NCBI GenBank assembly: GCA_949317995.1
Contig: OX439042.1
Span: 13,991,174-14,055,173 of the forward strand
DNA: 64,000 bases
Direction: 5' to 3'
Source of the DNA: Acholoe squamosa
Lineage: Eukaryota > Annelida > Polychaeta > Phyllodocida > Polynoidae
Shown here piece by piece: positions 30,323-39,287 of the stretch. The translations under genes were made by a program, and so were the position numbers. The notes under the pieces were generated by a model. That model ran no database searches, was not told the DNA's origin, and saw nothing but the letters and a program-made list of their open reading frames with translations. The stretch's first letter is position 1, and the number at the start of each line of letters is the position of its first letter.

Positions 30323-33064
30323 TCAGTTTTCCTTCTTCACTGAGTCCTCCTTACCCGGATTGTTCCGGTAACGAGTGTTTCTATAAACTGGCTTATCGGC
30401 CTCACACTCGGCAGCATAATGCCCAGTTTCCTGACATCGAAAGCATGTCACAACGCTCCTATCAGGCTTAGGCCTCCTAAGATTTTCAGTAATCTTCTTT
30501 ACCAAATTGTTAACCAGGTCCTCTGATAAAGACGGACCCGTAGTAAGTTTGGTATCGGGTTGAGTCACAGGAGGTTTAGAAGTATTCACTTTCTCCTTGA
30601 CGTAACCCGGTTTCTTTCCCCAGTTCCGGTTATACTGGGGGTTCCCTTGGCCAATGGCCCCAACGTTTTCATCTTCGTCAGGTTCCCCTGATTCGGATGA
30701 ATCGGTTTCGGGTATTCCCTCCGGGATTATCATTGCTGACATCCGTTGGGGTACCTTCCCGGCAAAGATACGGGCCTTTCGATCATAATGATCTAAGGAC
30801 TGGAACAAATCTGTCAGAGAGGCATCATTCTTCCAAGCTTCACAGGCTACTGTCCTGTGTTCCTGATTCCGCAATCCTTCAATGAATTGTTTAAACATTT
30901 CATCTAGGAAGCATTCATCATCTAGTCTCCATTGAGGTCTGGCTTTATGCAACAGTCGTTGACATTCCAAGCCGAACACTTTGGCAGATTCCTTAGGCTT
31001 CTGCGTTCCTTTAGTGAACGTTAGCCAAGGATCTTCTCCAACTATATTCCCATATAGATATGAAGCAATCTCTATGAGTTCATCATATTTCATATGGGCT
31101 GAGAGTCCTACTATTTGAGAATCTCTCCATTGTTCCACGGCTCCTTTTCCGTCGCCTTCCTTTAACCAGCATACTAAATAGGGGAGAGCTTCCGCTTTAC
31201 CCCATCCATTGCAGTTAAAGACATCCGCGCAGCCTTGATACTCCTCCTTCCAAGGGTTCTTGGCATTAAAGGGGGTAGGTATCTTAGCTACTCTACGAGC
31301 CGGATTCGTGGATCCAGTAAGGGATAAACCCTTACTCCATTCCATGATCTCCGTATCGTCCAGACCTTGATTGTAGCAATCAACACCTAAGTTAGCAATC
31401 GCTGCGTTAGAGTCATGCAGCGCTTGTAACCCTGGAGAAAGAGATACTCGGCGACTGAGTCTCTTTTTCCTTGGAGGATTCGTACCATAAGTACTTCCAG
31501 GGCCTCCAGGCGGTGGTCCTCCTCCGCCCCCCGATCCTCCTGCTCCGTATGGAGGCACCTGTGAGAAGGTGTATCCGCTGGTTTGAGGAGTTGGCCCAGG
31601 ATTATTGGTGGGTTGTGTATTTCCACCAAAGCTAAAGAAACCACTATTGGGATTAGTGTTTCCTCCTGTTCCATCTGACTGATTTCCATTATTGGAACCA
31701 GTCCCACCAGCAGAGGATCTGCTTCTGGAACGATCTCCTGAAGGTCCGGATCCTTGGTCACATCCGGATTGCCCTCCAGCTGGACTGGAATTCCCGGATG
31801 ATTGTCCGGTTATTCCTCCAGACATGTTCCGGGTGTTACCTTTGGACGGATTCGCTCCTGTTTGGGATTGACTCCATCCATACTGGGCATACGGGCCATT
31901 TGGTCCGCCTAAAGGTGACTGTTGTGGCCATCCGCCGTCAAAGGTGGAGGTGTTTGCCGAGTGGCTTTGTTTAGTTCCACTCGCAGAGTCAACCCCACCA
32001 TTTCCCGTACCTAAACCAAGAGGTTTGAAGGTATTGTCTGTAAATCTAACCTGATGACTCTTTATTTCTTCATAACGAGGTACAGTTGTCTCTGTTACCC
32101 CGTCATCGCCCCTCAAAGAGTTCATCCGGTTACTCGTCGTGTTTAGGGCAATTCCTGAAACAGTGAAGTCTGATTCAAGAGTGCCTACTGCACGACCAGT
32201 ATCTTCTAGATACTTTGACATCTGGATAGCTTTAGCTTCCAGTTCGGAATAATCATCCATCATCTTTGTCTGTTTGGCAGCCAAATCTGTGGATTCACGT
32301 ATCCATTGACCTTTGAGTTTTTCATGTTCATCGGTTTGTTTTTGATACGTTTTCCGAGCATCCTTGAAGGCTGATTCAATTTTCATCAGCTCTTCTTGGT
32401 ACTTACCATAGGCCGTTTGAGTTGAATTTAACTCTTGTTTAGTTCTATTCAACTCATCACACGAGGCTCTGTATTCCAGAACCGCCGTGTATAGTGCATC
32501 ACGATACTGTTCGTGCTGGAGTTGAAAATCTTGTTTTTCTTTCTCCATCTGATCCAATAACAATTGTTGTTGGCGTCTACAACTTTGATCGTAATCAAGA
32601 CGTTCTGATATCAACTGTTTGTTTTCAGTCAGAATCTTGTCTCGGGTTCCGGTCAGTGTAATAAGATCCTTCTGGATCTTCTCGTATTCAGCTCTCATGT
32701 CTTCAAGCTCGTCCATTTTGTTCCTTTCGAATCCACATTTCTGGTGTTTAATTCGAGAACTATATGGAGTTTCAAACATACCTGCACTAGGCTTTGGTAC
32801 CTCAAATGGTAGTTTACCAAATTGAGCAGTACTTTTATGCATTGGTGCAGGTTTTGAAGTACCTCCTGGCATGAATAAGGAGTCTCCAAATTCATCCAGT
32901 TCATCATGTAAGTTTTTTCTTACATCCTCTAACCCCTCAGGGTAGTGTTCCAGTGGATTTCTCCACTCTGTACCTTGGGGTGGTGATTTGATTTCACCAT
33001 CCTCCATCGGGGAGTTCAGCTCATCATTTGGGCCATTTCCCCTGACTGGGCTTAGCTCAGTCAT
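30323..33064 (-). CDS. gag polyprotein (copy 1), 913 aa
   Basis: Intact. Regions: an acidic start (residues 1-100); a long coiled coil at about 116-286 (ELEDMRAEYEKIQKDLITL and on); a Gly/Ser/Asn/Gln-rich low-complexity stretch at about 350-540; a capsid-like helical domain at about 595-765 (WKEEYQGCADVFNC, then WLKEGDGKGAVEQW); and a CCHC zinc knuckle CFRCQETGHYAAEC at about 871-884, with a basic tail. It forms the particle and binds RNA. It is much longer than most Ty3/gypsy Gags because of the coiled coil and the glycine-rich insert. Confidence 0.88.
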   Translation of the reverse strand: MTELSPVRGNGPNDELNSPMEDGEIKSPPQGTEWRNPLEHYPEGLEDVRKNLHDELDEFGDSLFMPGGTSKPAPMHKSTAQFGKLPFEVPKPSAGMFETPYSSRIKHQKCGFERNKMDELEDMRAEYEKIQKDLITLTGTRDKILTENKQLISERLDYDQSCRRQQQLLLDQMEKEKQDFQLQHEQYRDALYTAVLEYRASCDELNRTKQELNSTQTAYGKYQEELMKIESAFKDARKTYQKQTDEHEKLKGQWIRESTDLAAKQTKMMDDYSELEAKAIQMSKYLEDTGRAVGTLESDFTVSGIALNTTSNRMNSLRGDDGVTETTVPRYEEIKSHQVRFTDNTFKPLGLGTGNGGVDSASGTKQSHSANTSTFDGGWPQQSPLGGPNGPYAQYGWSQSQTGANPSKGNTRNMSGGITGQSSGNSSPAGGQSGCDQGSGPSGDRSRSRSSAGGTGSNNGNQSDGTGGNTNPNSGFFSFGGNTQPTNNPGPTPQTSGYTFSQVPPYGAGGSGGGGGPPPGGPGSTYGTNPPRKKRLSRRVSLSPGLQALHDSNAAIANLGVDCYNQGLDDTEIMEWSKGLSLTGSTNPARRVAKIPTPFNAKNPWKEEYQGCADVFNCNGWGKAEALPYLVCWLKEGDGKGAVEQWRDSQIVGLSAHMKYDELIEIASYLYGNIVGEDPWLTFTKGTQKPKESAKVFGLECQRLLHKARPQWRLDDECFLDEMFKQFIEGLRNQEHRTVACEAWKNDASLTDLFQSLDHYDRKARIFAGKVPQRMSAMIIPEGIPETDSSESGEPDEDENVGAIGQGNPQYNRNWGKKPGYVKEKVNTSKPPVTQPDTKLTTGPSLSEDLVNNLVKKITENLRRPKPDRSVVTCFRCQETGHYAAECEADKPVYRNTRYRNNPGKEDSVKKEN

Positions 33065-33095
33065 TTCTGACTGCGCTTACCCGAAGACCAACTGG

Positions 33096-33106
33096 TCACG
33101 GCACCA
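33096..33106 (-). other. Primer binding site, tRNA-His
   Basis: On the minus strand TGGTGCCGTGA follows the 5' LTR after one base. It is complementary to the 3' end of animal tRNA-His(GUG), whose acceptor ends TCACGGCA plus CCA. The same 11 bases occur at 57,917-57,927 in copy 2. Confidence 0.8.
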
Positions 33107-33107
33107 G

Positions 33108-33524
33108 TGTAATGGTTCGTCTCGTTAAGTTAGATTAAATCATAACGAAAAGAGAGAAAAGTTTCCGGGTAGGCAACCGAGCTTTTATTTCATAGCTTGC
33201 GTTACATACGATCACAGCCTCAGAGGACTACATGCTACTAGGGCATTCGGTTACCCTTTCGGGTAACAACCTGGTTGAGCAGTGGGTAAACCACTACTGA
33301 GGAACCTGGGCTAGGACCAGCCTTATATAGGGGAAAAGCCCGCGAAACTCAGACCGGCCACGTGACGTGTGGCGGACGAGTGGTAGGCCCCCTGGTGTAA
33401 TGGATACGAACCCAGAGGCAGGTGCTGCCACCTGCCATCCGGATTCCCCCACCACACCCGTAGGACCTAGGTCTGAGTCTCACGGGTACATGAACGTTAA
33501 AGTGTAAAATACCATACCCCTACA
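33108..33524 (-). repeat. 5' LTR, copy 1
   Basis: 417 bp. It differs from 20,064-20,480 by two substitutions by my reading (TACGAACC against TATGAACC, and CCCGTAGG against CCCGAAGG). Confidence 0.92.
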
Positions 33525-33572
33525 TACACATTTCACTTTATTTGTTATTTTCATATTTTTCATTTCGTTCAA

Positions 33573-34206
33573 TTATAATGACAAGTCGGGGAATTCAAGC
33601 TGACACTCTCTACATAACATAGTTGAATATTGGAGAGGAACACGACAAAACTTACACTTTGAGATGTGTACATTCAACTTTTGTTTCTCATAATTCAGAC
33701 TGTATATGGTGTAATCTTGGTGTACAACTTTGGAGCAAGTGTCCTTTTGAAATGAGGGATAGTTGTAAGCCATATTTCCCATCCACAACTCATTGATATC
33801 AAGTGGAATCCACTGAAGAACTATACCAAGTACTCCATTCAGTTTGTCTGGACATGATACTTCTCAGTCGAGCAGCTTCTACACCAGGGTATATAGGTTC
33901 TTTACTACACAACTTTCGGTTGACACACTCTCGACAAAAGGAGTCGAATGTTTCCTTTGAGCAATGACACAACTTTCTAAAGAAGTCTGAGTTCTCTTCT
34001 AGAACAGAAAACAATGCATCGACCGACTCTAACGTATACCGTCTTTTCAAGAAAGTATGTGTGTTCTCGACATGAAATTGATATACCGCTATAGCTCTGT
34101 CTCTGGCGGTACTAGCCACTTTTTGAAATACATCTTTGAAACATACACTCAATGAATCGAATACACCATTAGAAACAAACACTTTATGAACACCTTGGTT
34201 TAACAA
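33573..34206 (-). pseudogene. Polinton Cys-rich reading frame downstream of DNA polymerase
   Basis: A frame from 34,206 to 33,799, and another picking up near 33,805 and ending at 33,573 after a frame change, follow the polymerase on the same strand. The last part has a zinc-ribbon-like CKFC...CREC pair, and the first part has several further cysteines (KLCHCSKETFDSFC). It could be the broken C-terminal end of the polymerase gene or a separate small gene. I do not recognise it, and it is damaged. Confidence 0.4.
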
Positions 34207-34240
34207 CGGCGCCTTAAAGTTTTTGTTTTCACGAAAGCGT

Positions 34241-36259
34241 CTAAGTGATCATCGCACACCGCTGTCGCTTCTTTCTAAAGTATGACTCTCTCAGGTCGGG
34301 TTTCACGAGTTCGTCCAACGTTTTCCCGCTGAGATCCATGTAAAGACTGTCGGTGTCCATTTGATAAAGAGTGTTATCGCGCCGATCGATAAATTTATCC
34401 AGAAAGTCAAACGTGAACTCTAACATTTTCAACTTGGTGTACTGGTACACCATGAACCCTATATGAAGAGGGAGGTTGTTCTTGACTGTTTTCGGTTGCA
34501 GTTTGACTTCAAAGAGATCTGGGGTCAACTCGTGACCCTTTTTGAATCGCCACGAATTGGTCAATAATTTTGAGGGTTCAACCACTAGAATATTTAACTG
34601 TGGTGTGTTTTTCTTTGTTGCAAATTGTTTTACCGTATGCGCTGTTTCCCATTAACGTGTAACAGTCTGAGGGAATTTGCTCCTCTGCATTTACATCTCC
34701 ATGTCTTCGCGCCGCGGTTACTTCGTCTGCAAAATCGGCGAAGGGTCGTCTAGGAAAGTATTCTATTGAGATGTGCACTTTGGTGACTATCAAACCATGA
34801 TCCAGATACCACTTAAGGAGAGGTGTTCCCAAGAGAATTTTTTTTCCTTGGTAACTACCTATCAAGGATCTCTGAGGAGCGTTCAACACGTTTTCTTTGT
34901 TCGCAAAGTCTGACATGTGAGTTCCTATGTCAGATTTAGAAATGGTCACGTTCTTGAATATAGGAGTCATTTTCTCAAAGTATTCATTCACACTCCCATA
35001 CGACGATCAACTTGTGACCTATTGCTTTCAAGTAAGCGCTTACTCTAGCTGTTCTCTGACATCTCTCGTTCCTGTCTGAAGCACACGAATATCTGCGTGG
35101 TGGTATGCACTCGTTAGCATGGTACCAACACCCGTGAAATTGGAATACAGTATTAGAGGGGGGGTGAAACCCATCTACACGAATTTTGTGGGAACCTAGA
35201 GACACCTCGCTTCCGTTGAAAGCATAGCAAAGTTTCACACGGCGGGCGTGCTCCATGTTTCGTAGCCACTCTAAAGCGCTCTTAGACTGTCTTTGTCTGA
35301 TTTTCGGTCTGAACTCGGTGTCGGGTTGTCTCACCACGTAATAACCTGTGAAGTGCGCTACGCTCATGCACCGCAAGTAGAGAGAGTTAGCGTCTACACC
35401 TAGGATGTGCATCGCTTTTTTGCTGTACTTGTGTTCCCTTATCAGCGTGGTACCCTTTTTGTGAAATCTATGGAAAATTATGGAAGGTCCCCCGACCAGT
35501 TTTTTTTTTAACAGAGAATGGAGGTCAGAGTCGAACTGGTGAAAGGTTACGAACGGAGTTTCTGTGCTTTGAAAAAGGAACCGTAAAGTCAAACCCGGAA
35601 GGGAGATGCCGTCTTTGAACATGTCGATGTTGCAATCCTTGAAAAATTTATTGGGATTATTCAGTGCCTCTATGAAGGGTTTCACGTCTTTGTTGTTGTA
35701 GTAGATCAAGTACATGTCGATGTTACGATCCTTGAACAATTTATAGTGATTATTCAGTGCCTTTATGAAGGGTTTCACGACTTTGTTGTTGTAGTAGATC
35801 AAGTAATCTCTGAAAGTTTGCATCTTTTTGTTGAACCAAACTTTTTCACATTTGGCATAGTCAGATTCAGACATCTTGGTGCCGGTCAGTTTGCTGTCAT
35901 AAGCAGACCTCGGTGGAAGAGTTCTGTTTTCCAGTTTCCTGGTAGACTTCATCCATTCATAAGGAAAGTGATCTTTGTGCTCATCTCTGGTGAAAGCTAG
36001 CAAATAATTCGCGTAGTTATAACCAGGTGCCAAAATGAAAGGATATGCAGCAAAAGACGCATAACTTGTCCCTGTCGGGAAAATCTAACACACCCCCTCT
36101 TTCTTTCAGCCGACCCGATTGGGTAACCCTGCCCCCTATGGGGAATTCTCTGGGCCCCATGTAAACGCAAACATTCACATTGGTTGGAAAAATAACTTTC
36201 CAATTGGTGTCAGAGTCGCAAAGTTTCTGTACTTCTTCGGAAGTGATAGTGTTTTTCAT
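34241..36259 (-). pseudogene. Protein-primed DNA polymerase B of the Polinton (broken)
   Basis: A family-B polymerase of the protein-primed viral/organellar type, the replicase of Polintons. In order on the minus strand: an N-terminal piece from 36,259; the exonuclease-side segment FPYEWMKSTRKLENRTLPPR; DYLIYYNNK and IDMFKDGISLPGLT; DANSLYLRCM; a small nuclease-like insert ending VVWECE (near 34,990); DCYTLMGNSAYGKT; and the catalytic YQMDTDSLY (near 34,350). Frame changes occur near 36,020, 34,985 and 34,580. A 93-bp segment is tandemly duplicated in frame at 35,620-35,805. It is inactive in this copy. The N-terminal region before 36,260 is short, so it may also be deleted. Confidence 0.85.
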
Positions 36260-36494
36260 GAGAGAGAGGAAGTCTTCCAGAGTTTCTGAATTAGTTATGG
36301 TGGGGAGGGGTTATAAAAGAGTCCCGTTGTTTTGGGAGGCGTGAAAGTAGCGTAGTTTGTCTCTGTTTTCCCTGTGTTGTAATATTAACCCTACTGACAA
36401 GCCCACTTTGTATCTGAATCTTTGCACCTGTACACCTATATACACGTCGTATCTACACAAAGTATGTACACACCTACACACAGTCTCATTCTAA

Positions 36495-36968
36495 TCAAAC
36501 GTTGTTAAGAAATTCAAGGATAATTTCCTTTTTATCACCTAGTTCTTTTAGCCCCTTGGGGGGAAAAATCACACCGTCCTGTGGTTTTCTGGGTGCCTTC
36601 ATACCTGCGCACATGGATGATGTTCTTACCCTTGTAGTAGCTGACCGCTGCATACGTCTCGTTTTCCTCATCCAGGACAACGAACCATGTGTTGTGATTG
36701 GGCCGTCCTTGGGCGACCGCTCTGTGCGTTTCCTTACCTCCTCTTGAACATCAGTGACGGACGCTATTAGCTTGAGTAGTGCGCTAGGGGTGAACTTTAC
36801 TTCCCTGGTGGGTGTCGAGGTACCCTTTATGGCGCTGTAGCGTTCCTTGGACAGTTTCACCCTCTTGATCCAGACCTCTAGCTTCAAACTGTCGACGGAC
36901 AACTCCAATTTGGGACCGTGGTGAAATATTGGTAGTGGTGGTGGAAGTTCACTTTTCACTACCGATTT
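36495..36968 (-). pseudogene. Possible PC4-like ssDNA-binding protein of the Polinton (frameshifted)
   Basis: The frame from 36,959 has a helical, charged first half (LLKLIASVTDVQEEV). Around 36,690-36,600 the sensible reading moves to another frame, which gives TWFVVLDEENETYAAVSYYKG and then an HVRRY strand. It returns to the first frame for PQDGVIFPPKGLKEL and a final helix. Beta-strands followed by G-V-x-x-P-x-G-L-x-x-L and a helix resemble PC4/Sub1-type single-strand DNA-binding domains, a role that would fit replication. The assignment is tentative, by pattern only. Two compensating frame changes indicate decay. Confidence 0.35.
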
Positions 36969-37056
36969 TTACTTCTTGGATGCCTGGTCCTTGCCACTCT
37001 TGGTAAACCTCCTGTTTTTACCCGTAGAGGGTTTCAAAGAAGAAAGAGGAGGACCA

Positions 37057-37752
37057 TCAGTGAGAGGAAGTCGAGGGGGGTAAAAAAAACTCGCTCCAAC
37101 TCTGCTCGACGTCGGTGCCCGCTGGTGTTAAGCAGTACCCGTTGGTTGATAGAGAGTTTGCGATAGCGGTAATGAGTAGATTGGGTGATCTTTGAGCTAC
37201 CGCTGGAGAAAGCATCGTGTCCTCCTCTGTTTCCTCATCATCCACCTCCTACGCCGCCACCTCATCATCCTCCTCCTCCTTCTCCTCCTCATCCTCTAGC
37301 TCCTTCTGGGTCTCCACATGATAATGTGTGTCACTGTAACCGTCAGTGTTTGCGCAAGTAGTTGCAACAGCAGCACCAGCCACACCAGCCACACCAGCAC
37401 CAGCAAGAGTAGCAACACCACCACCACCACCACCAGGACTTACATCGGTAGTGGTAATAGTAGGAACGGGGTTATAAAATGTTGGTGGCCAGTAAGAAGC
37501 CTGTCCGTCAAGTGTAACAACACCGTAATCAGCAGCAGCAACAGGGGCAGTAGCACCCGTAGCAGCAGCACCACCACCACCACCCGTAGCAGCACCAGCA
37601 GCTGCGGTACCATATTTAGCTGCAGCAGAATCATCAGCAAAAGCAGCAGGAGCAGCAACATCAGCAGCAGTAGGAGAAGACAAAGAACTCTTGGTTCTTC
37701 TTGTCGTCTTCCTTGTTGAAAGCTGAAGCTTAGAAGGTGTTCGTCTACTCAT
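37057..37752 (-). pseudogene. Ala/Gly-rich basic protein of the Polinton, interrupted by TAG
   Basis: Starts MSRRTPSKLQLSTRKTTRR at 37,752, about 50 bases downstream of a TATA box. A basic N terminus precedes an Ala/Gly-rich body with YWPPTFYNP and a run of glycines, then an acidic DEEEKEEEDD stretch. A TAG at 37,249-37,251 stops the frame, which continues open in phase for 62 more codons to 37,057. A run of T/A near 37,083 marks a likely frame change, after which a Lys/Arg-rich end (KPSTGKNRRFTKSGK) can be read to a TAA near 36,966. A basic, low-complexity virion core or minor structural protein is possible. I do not recognise a family. Confidence 0.5.
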
Positions 37753-37800
37753 GGTGAGGGAAGCAGAGAAAGTGTGAGTGAATGAGATTTTCTCCCTTCC

Positions 37801-37807
37801 TTATATA
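37801..37807 (-). promoter_or_regulatory. TATA box for the Ala/Gly-rich gene
   Basis: On the minus strand GTATATAAGG lies about 50 bases before the ATG at 37,752. Confidence 0.6.
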
Positions 37808-38221
37808 CGCCCATGGAGATAAGCTTCTTACTACAGTTTTACTAGATGAAAGGGAAAATTAATGTCTCTAATTCTATAGATGGTCTTACTCAAAGGAAGG
37901 AACCCTCCACAGGGAAAATAAAACAACAGGAGGATCCGGATTAAAACTTCACTCCACTCTTAGATCGTCAAAGGGGTGGTGGTCCAGATCAAAGTCGGCT
38001 TTTGATATCTTTTAGAAAAGAACTTTAACCCTATGATCACAGAGAGCCTTAAATCTAATTTTCACCTGCCCTCCACAGGTGAACCAAACTGTAGGGGGGA
38101 TCCAGATGAAAGTTCGTCTAAATAGAATTAGAAAACTTAAAAAAAAAAAGAGTGTCTGATCTCATTTACATACACACCACCGGGGAGGGTAATCTCATAA
38201 TACCTTAACGAGCGACCGCGC

Positions 38222-38571
38222 CTTACACCTGTAAAAAGCAGCTTAAGGTAATTATCACTACACCTTTTCACAGTGTCTTCTCCTTCTGTTTGATGTCAAC
38301 AGATCCAAAGGCTCACACTGATAAATCGCTACACAACGGTGGGAGTATCCAGCTGAAAATAGGCTTAAATGCCTGCACCTTACACCTGTAAAAGAGACTT
38401 AGGGTAATTATCACAACACCTTTTCACTTGTTCAAGGAGATTTTAAAAGTAATCCGACTAAATACACTTGTGACAGTGTCTTACTGTTTGATGTCAACAG
38501 ATCCAAAAGACTCACACTGATAAGTCGCTACACAAGACGGTGGAGGTATCCAACTGGAAATAGGATTAAAT
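38222..38571. repeat. Duplicated promoter segment between divergent Polinton genes
   Basis: About 150-190 bases from CCTTACACCTGTAAAA through TTTGATGTCAACAGATCCAAA to GTATCCA(G/A)CTG(A/G)AAATAGG occur twice, at 38,222-38,371 and 38,380-38,571, the second with an insert. The second copy runs straight into the TATA box of the Death-domain gene. Confidence 0.75.
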
Positions 38572-38576
38572 CACCC

Positions 38577-38585
38577 TATATAAAG
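38577..38585 (+). promoter_or_regulatory. TATA box of the Death-domain gene
   Basis: CCCTATATAAAGAAG lies 97 bases before the ATG, with no intron needed, as in viral and Polinton genes. Confidence 0.65.
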
Positions 38586-38673
38586 AAGCTCAATTTCTCT
38601 TGAAAGACCATATCACTGCTGACCACTTTGACTACTGCACCTACCGACCCCTTTTGACGATTTTACAGACAAG

Positions 38674-39234
38674 ATGAGTCTTGAAACTCAACCACTCTCC
38701 CAGTCGGCTCCCTCTCTTGACGTATGTGAAGTGAGTGTACGGGATGACCACTGTATTATGGGACCGTACCAGAACAATTTGGGATATGATGACAATTTGC
38801 TTCATGAAATAGGAAGGCGGTTAGTTGGTTCTTGGAAAAAATTGGGAATCTATTTGGAGCTTCCCTCTGAAGTTGTGGAGTCGATGGTCATTATCAAGAG
38901 GTCAGAGGACATGTGTATGGCGATGTTTAAAGCTTGGTTGTCTAAAGCTTTGCCTAATGCCAGATGGGGTCAACTTCACCACGCCTATGTCAGTGTTTGT
39001 CGACTAGACCTGTTGTATGGGACGCAGAACTTTTTCAAGGAGCACAACCTGGTTTACAACAACCATAACCCGCTTTTAATGGAGAGGTATCATTTGAAAT
39101 TTCCCGCCAAAAGGAAGGGCTCTGATTGGTCCATTTTGGTGCCACACTGCGGGGGGGGTCTAGGTCACATGACCCCCCATTTGAATTTCCCGCCAAAAGG
39201 GAGCCCTCTCATTGGCTGCATGTCGAGTGAGTGA
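38674..39234 (+). CDS. Death-domain protein carried by the Polinton
   Basis: 186 codons, intact, good start context (AAGATGA). Residues about 40-120 follow the Death-domain pattern: an LLHEIGRRLVGSWKKLGIYL helix pair, LPSEVVESM, a MAMFKAWLSKALPNARWGQL helix with the typical W, and a final helix ending RLDLLYG. Death domains assemble apoptosis and innate-immune signalling complexes by binding each other; a one-domain protein on a mobile virus-like element would most simply act as a decoy or adaptor, which is inference. From about residue 139 the frame runs inside the terminal inverted repeat, so the C-terminal ~48 residues are repeat-derived and the original end was probably lost in the deletion that shortened the element. 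It is divergent to the Ala/Gly-rich gene. Confidence 0.7.
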   Translation: MSLETQPLSQSAPSLDVCEVSVRDDHCIMGPYQNNLGYDDNLLHEIGRRLVGSWKKLGIYLELPSEVVESMVIIKRSEDMCMAMFKAWLSKALPNARWGQLHHAYVSVCRLDLLYGTQNFFKEHNLVYNNHNPLLMERYHLKFPAKRKGSDWSILVPHCGGGLGHMTPHLNFPPKGSPLIGCMSSE

Positions 39235-39281
39235 TATCCTGTAGTTAGTTATAGTCCCGTTCCGATATACACTATACTACT
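39088..39281 (-). repeat. Polinton right terminal inverted repeat
   Basis: Reverse complement of the left end from 19,463. The outer ~110 bases match closely (TATAACTAACTACAGGATAT, AGAGGGCTCCCTTTTGGCGG). It is shortened internally and overlaps the 3' end of the Death-domain frame. Confidence 0.85.
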
Positions 39282-39287
39282 GTCGTA

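Larger units (their letters stand above)
20064..33524 (-). mobile_element. Ty3/gypsy-type LTR retrotransposon, copy 1 (13.46 kb)
   Basis: Two 417-bp LTRs differ by only two bases by my reading, so the insertion is recent. TACA is duplicated on both sides (20,060-20,063 and 33,525-33,528). Genes run on the minus strand: 5' LTR, tRNA-His primer site, gag, pol (PR-RT-RH-IN), a spacer of about 550 bp, a large third ORF, tandem repeats, polypurine tract, 3' LTR. The PR-RT-RH-IN order is the Ty3/gypsy order. Pol carries one frameshift; gag and the third ORF are open. The element is nearly identical to the copy at 44,878-58,344. Confidence 0.93.
19463..39281. mobile_element. Polinton/Maverick element (internally deleted, with nested LTR retrotransposon)
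   Basis: The left end begins AGTAGTATAGTG and the right end closes CACTATACTACT. Perfect 6-bp duplications GTCGTA lie at 19,457-19,462 and 39,282-39,287. Inverted AG/CT ends, a 6-bp TSD and a protein-primed DNA polymerase B inside define Polintons. The nested LTR element and its 4-bp duplication account for 13,465 bp, so the Polinton itself is about 6.35 kb, against the usual 15-20 kb. I find no integrase, major or minor capsid, packaging ATPase or protease. It cannot move or form particles by itself in this state. Confidence 0.88.

Noticed and set aside
37318..37719. Ser/Thr-rich open frame on the plus strand
   Set aside because: It is the antisense of the Ala/Gly-rich Polinton gene, whose strand has the TATA box and start.
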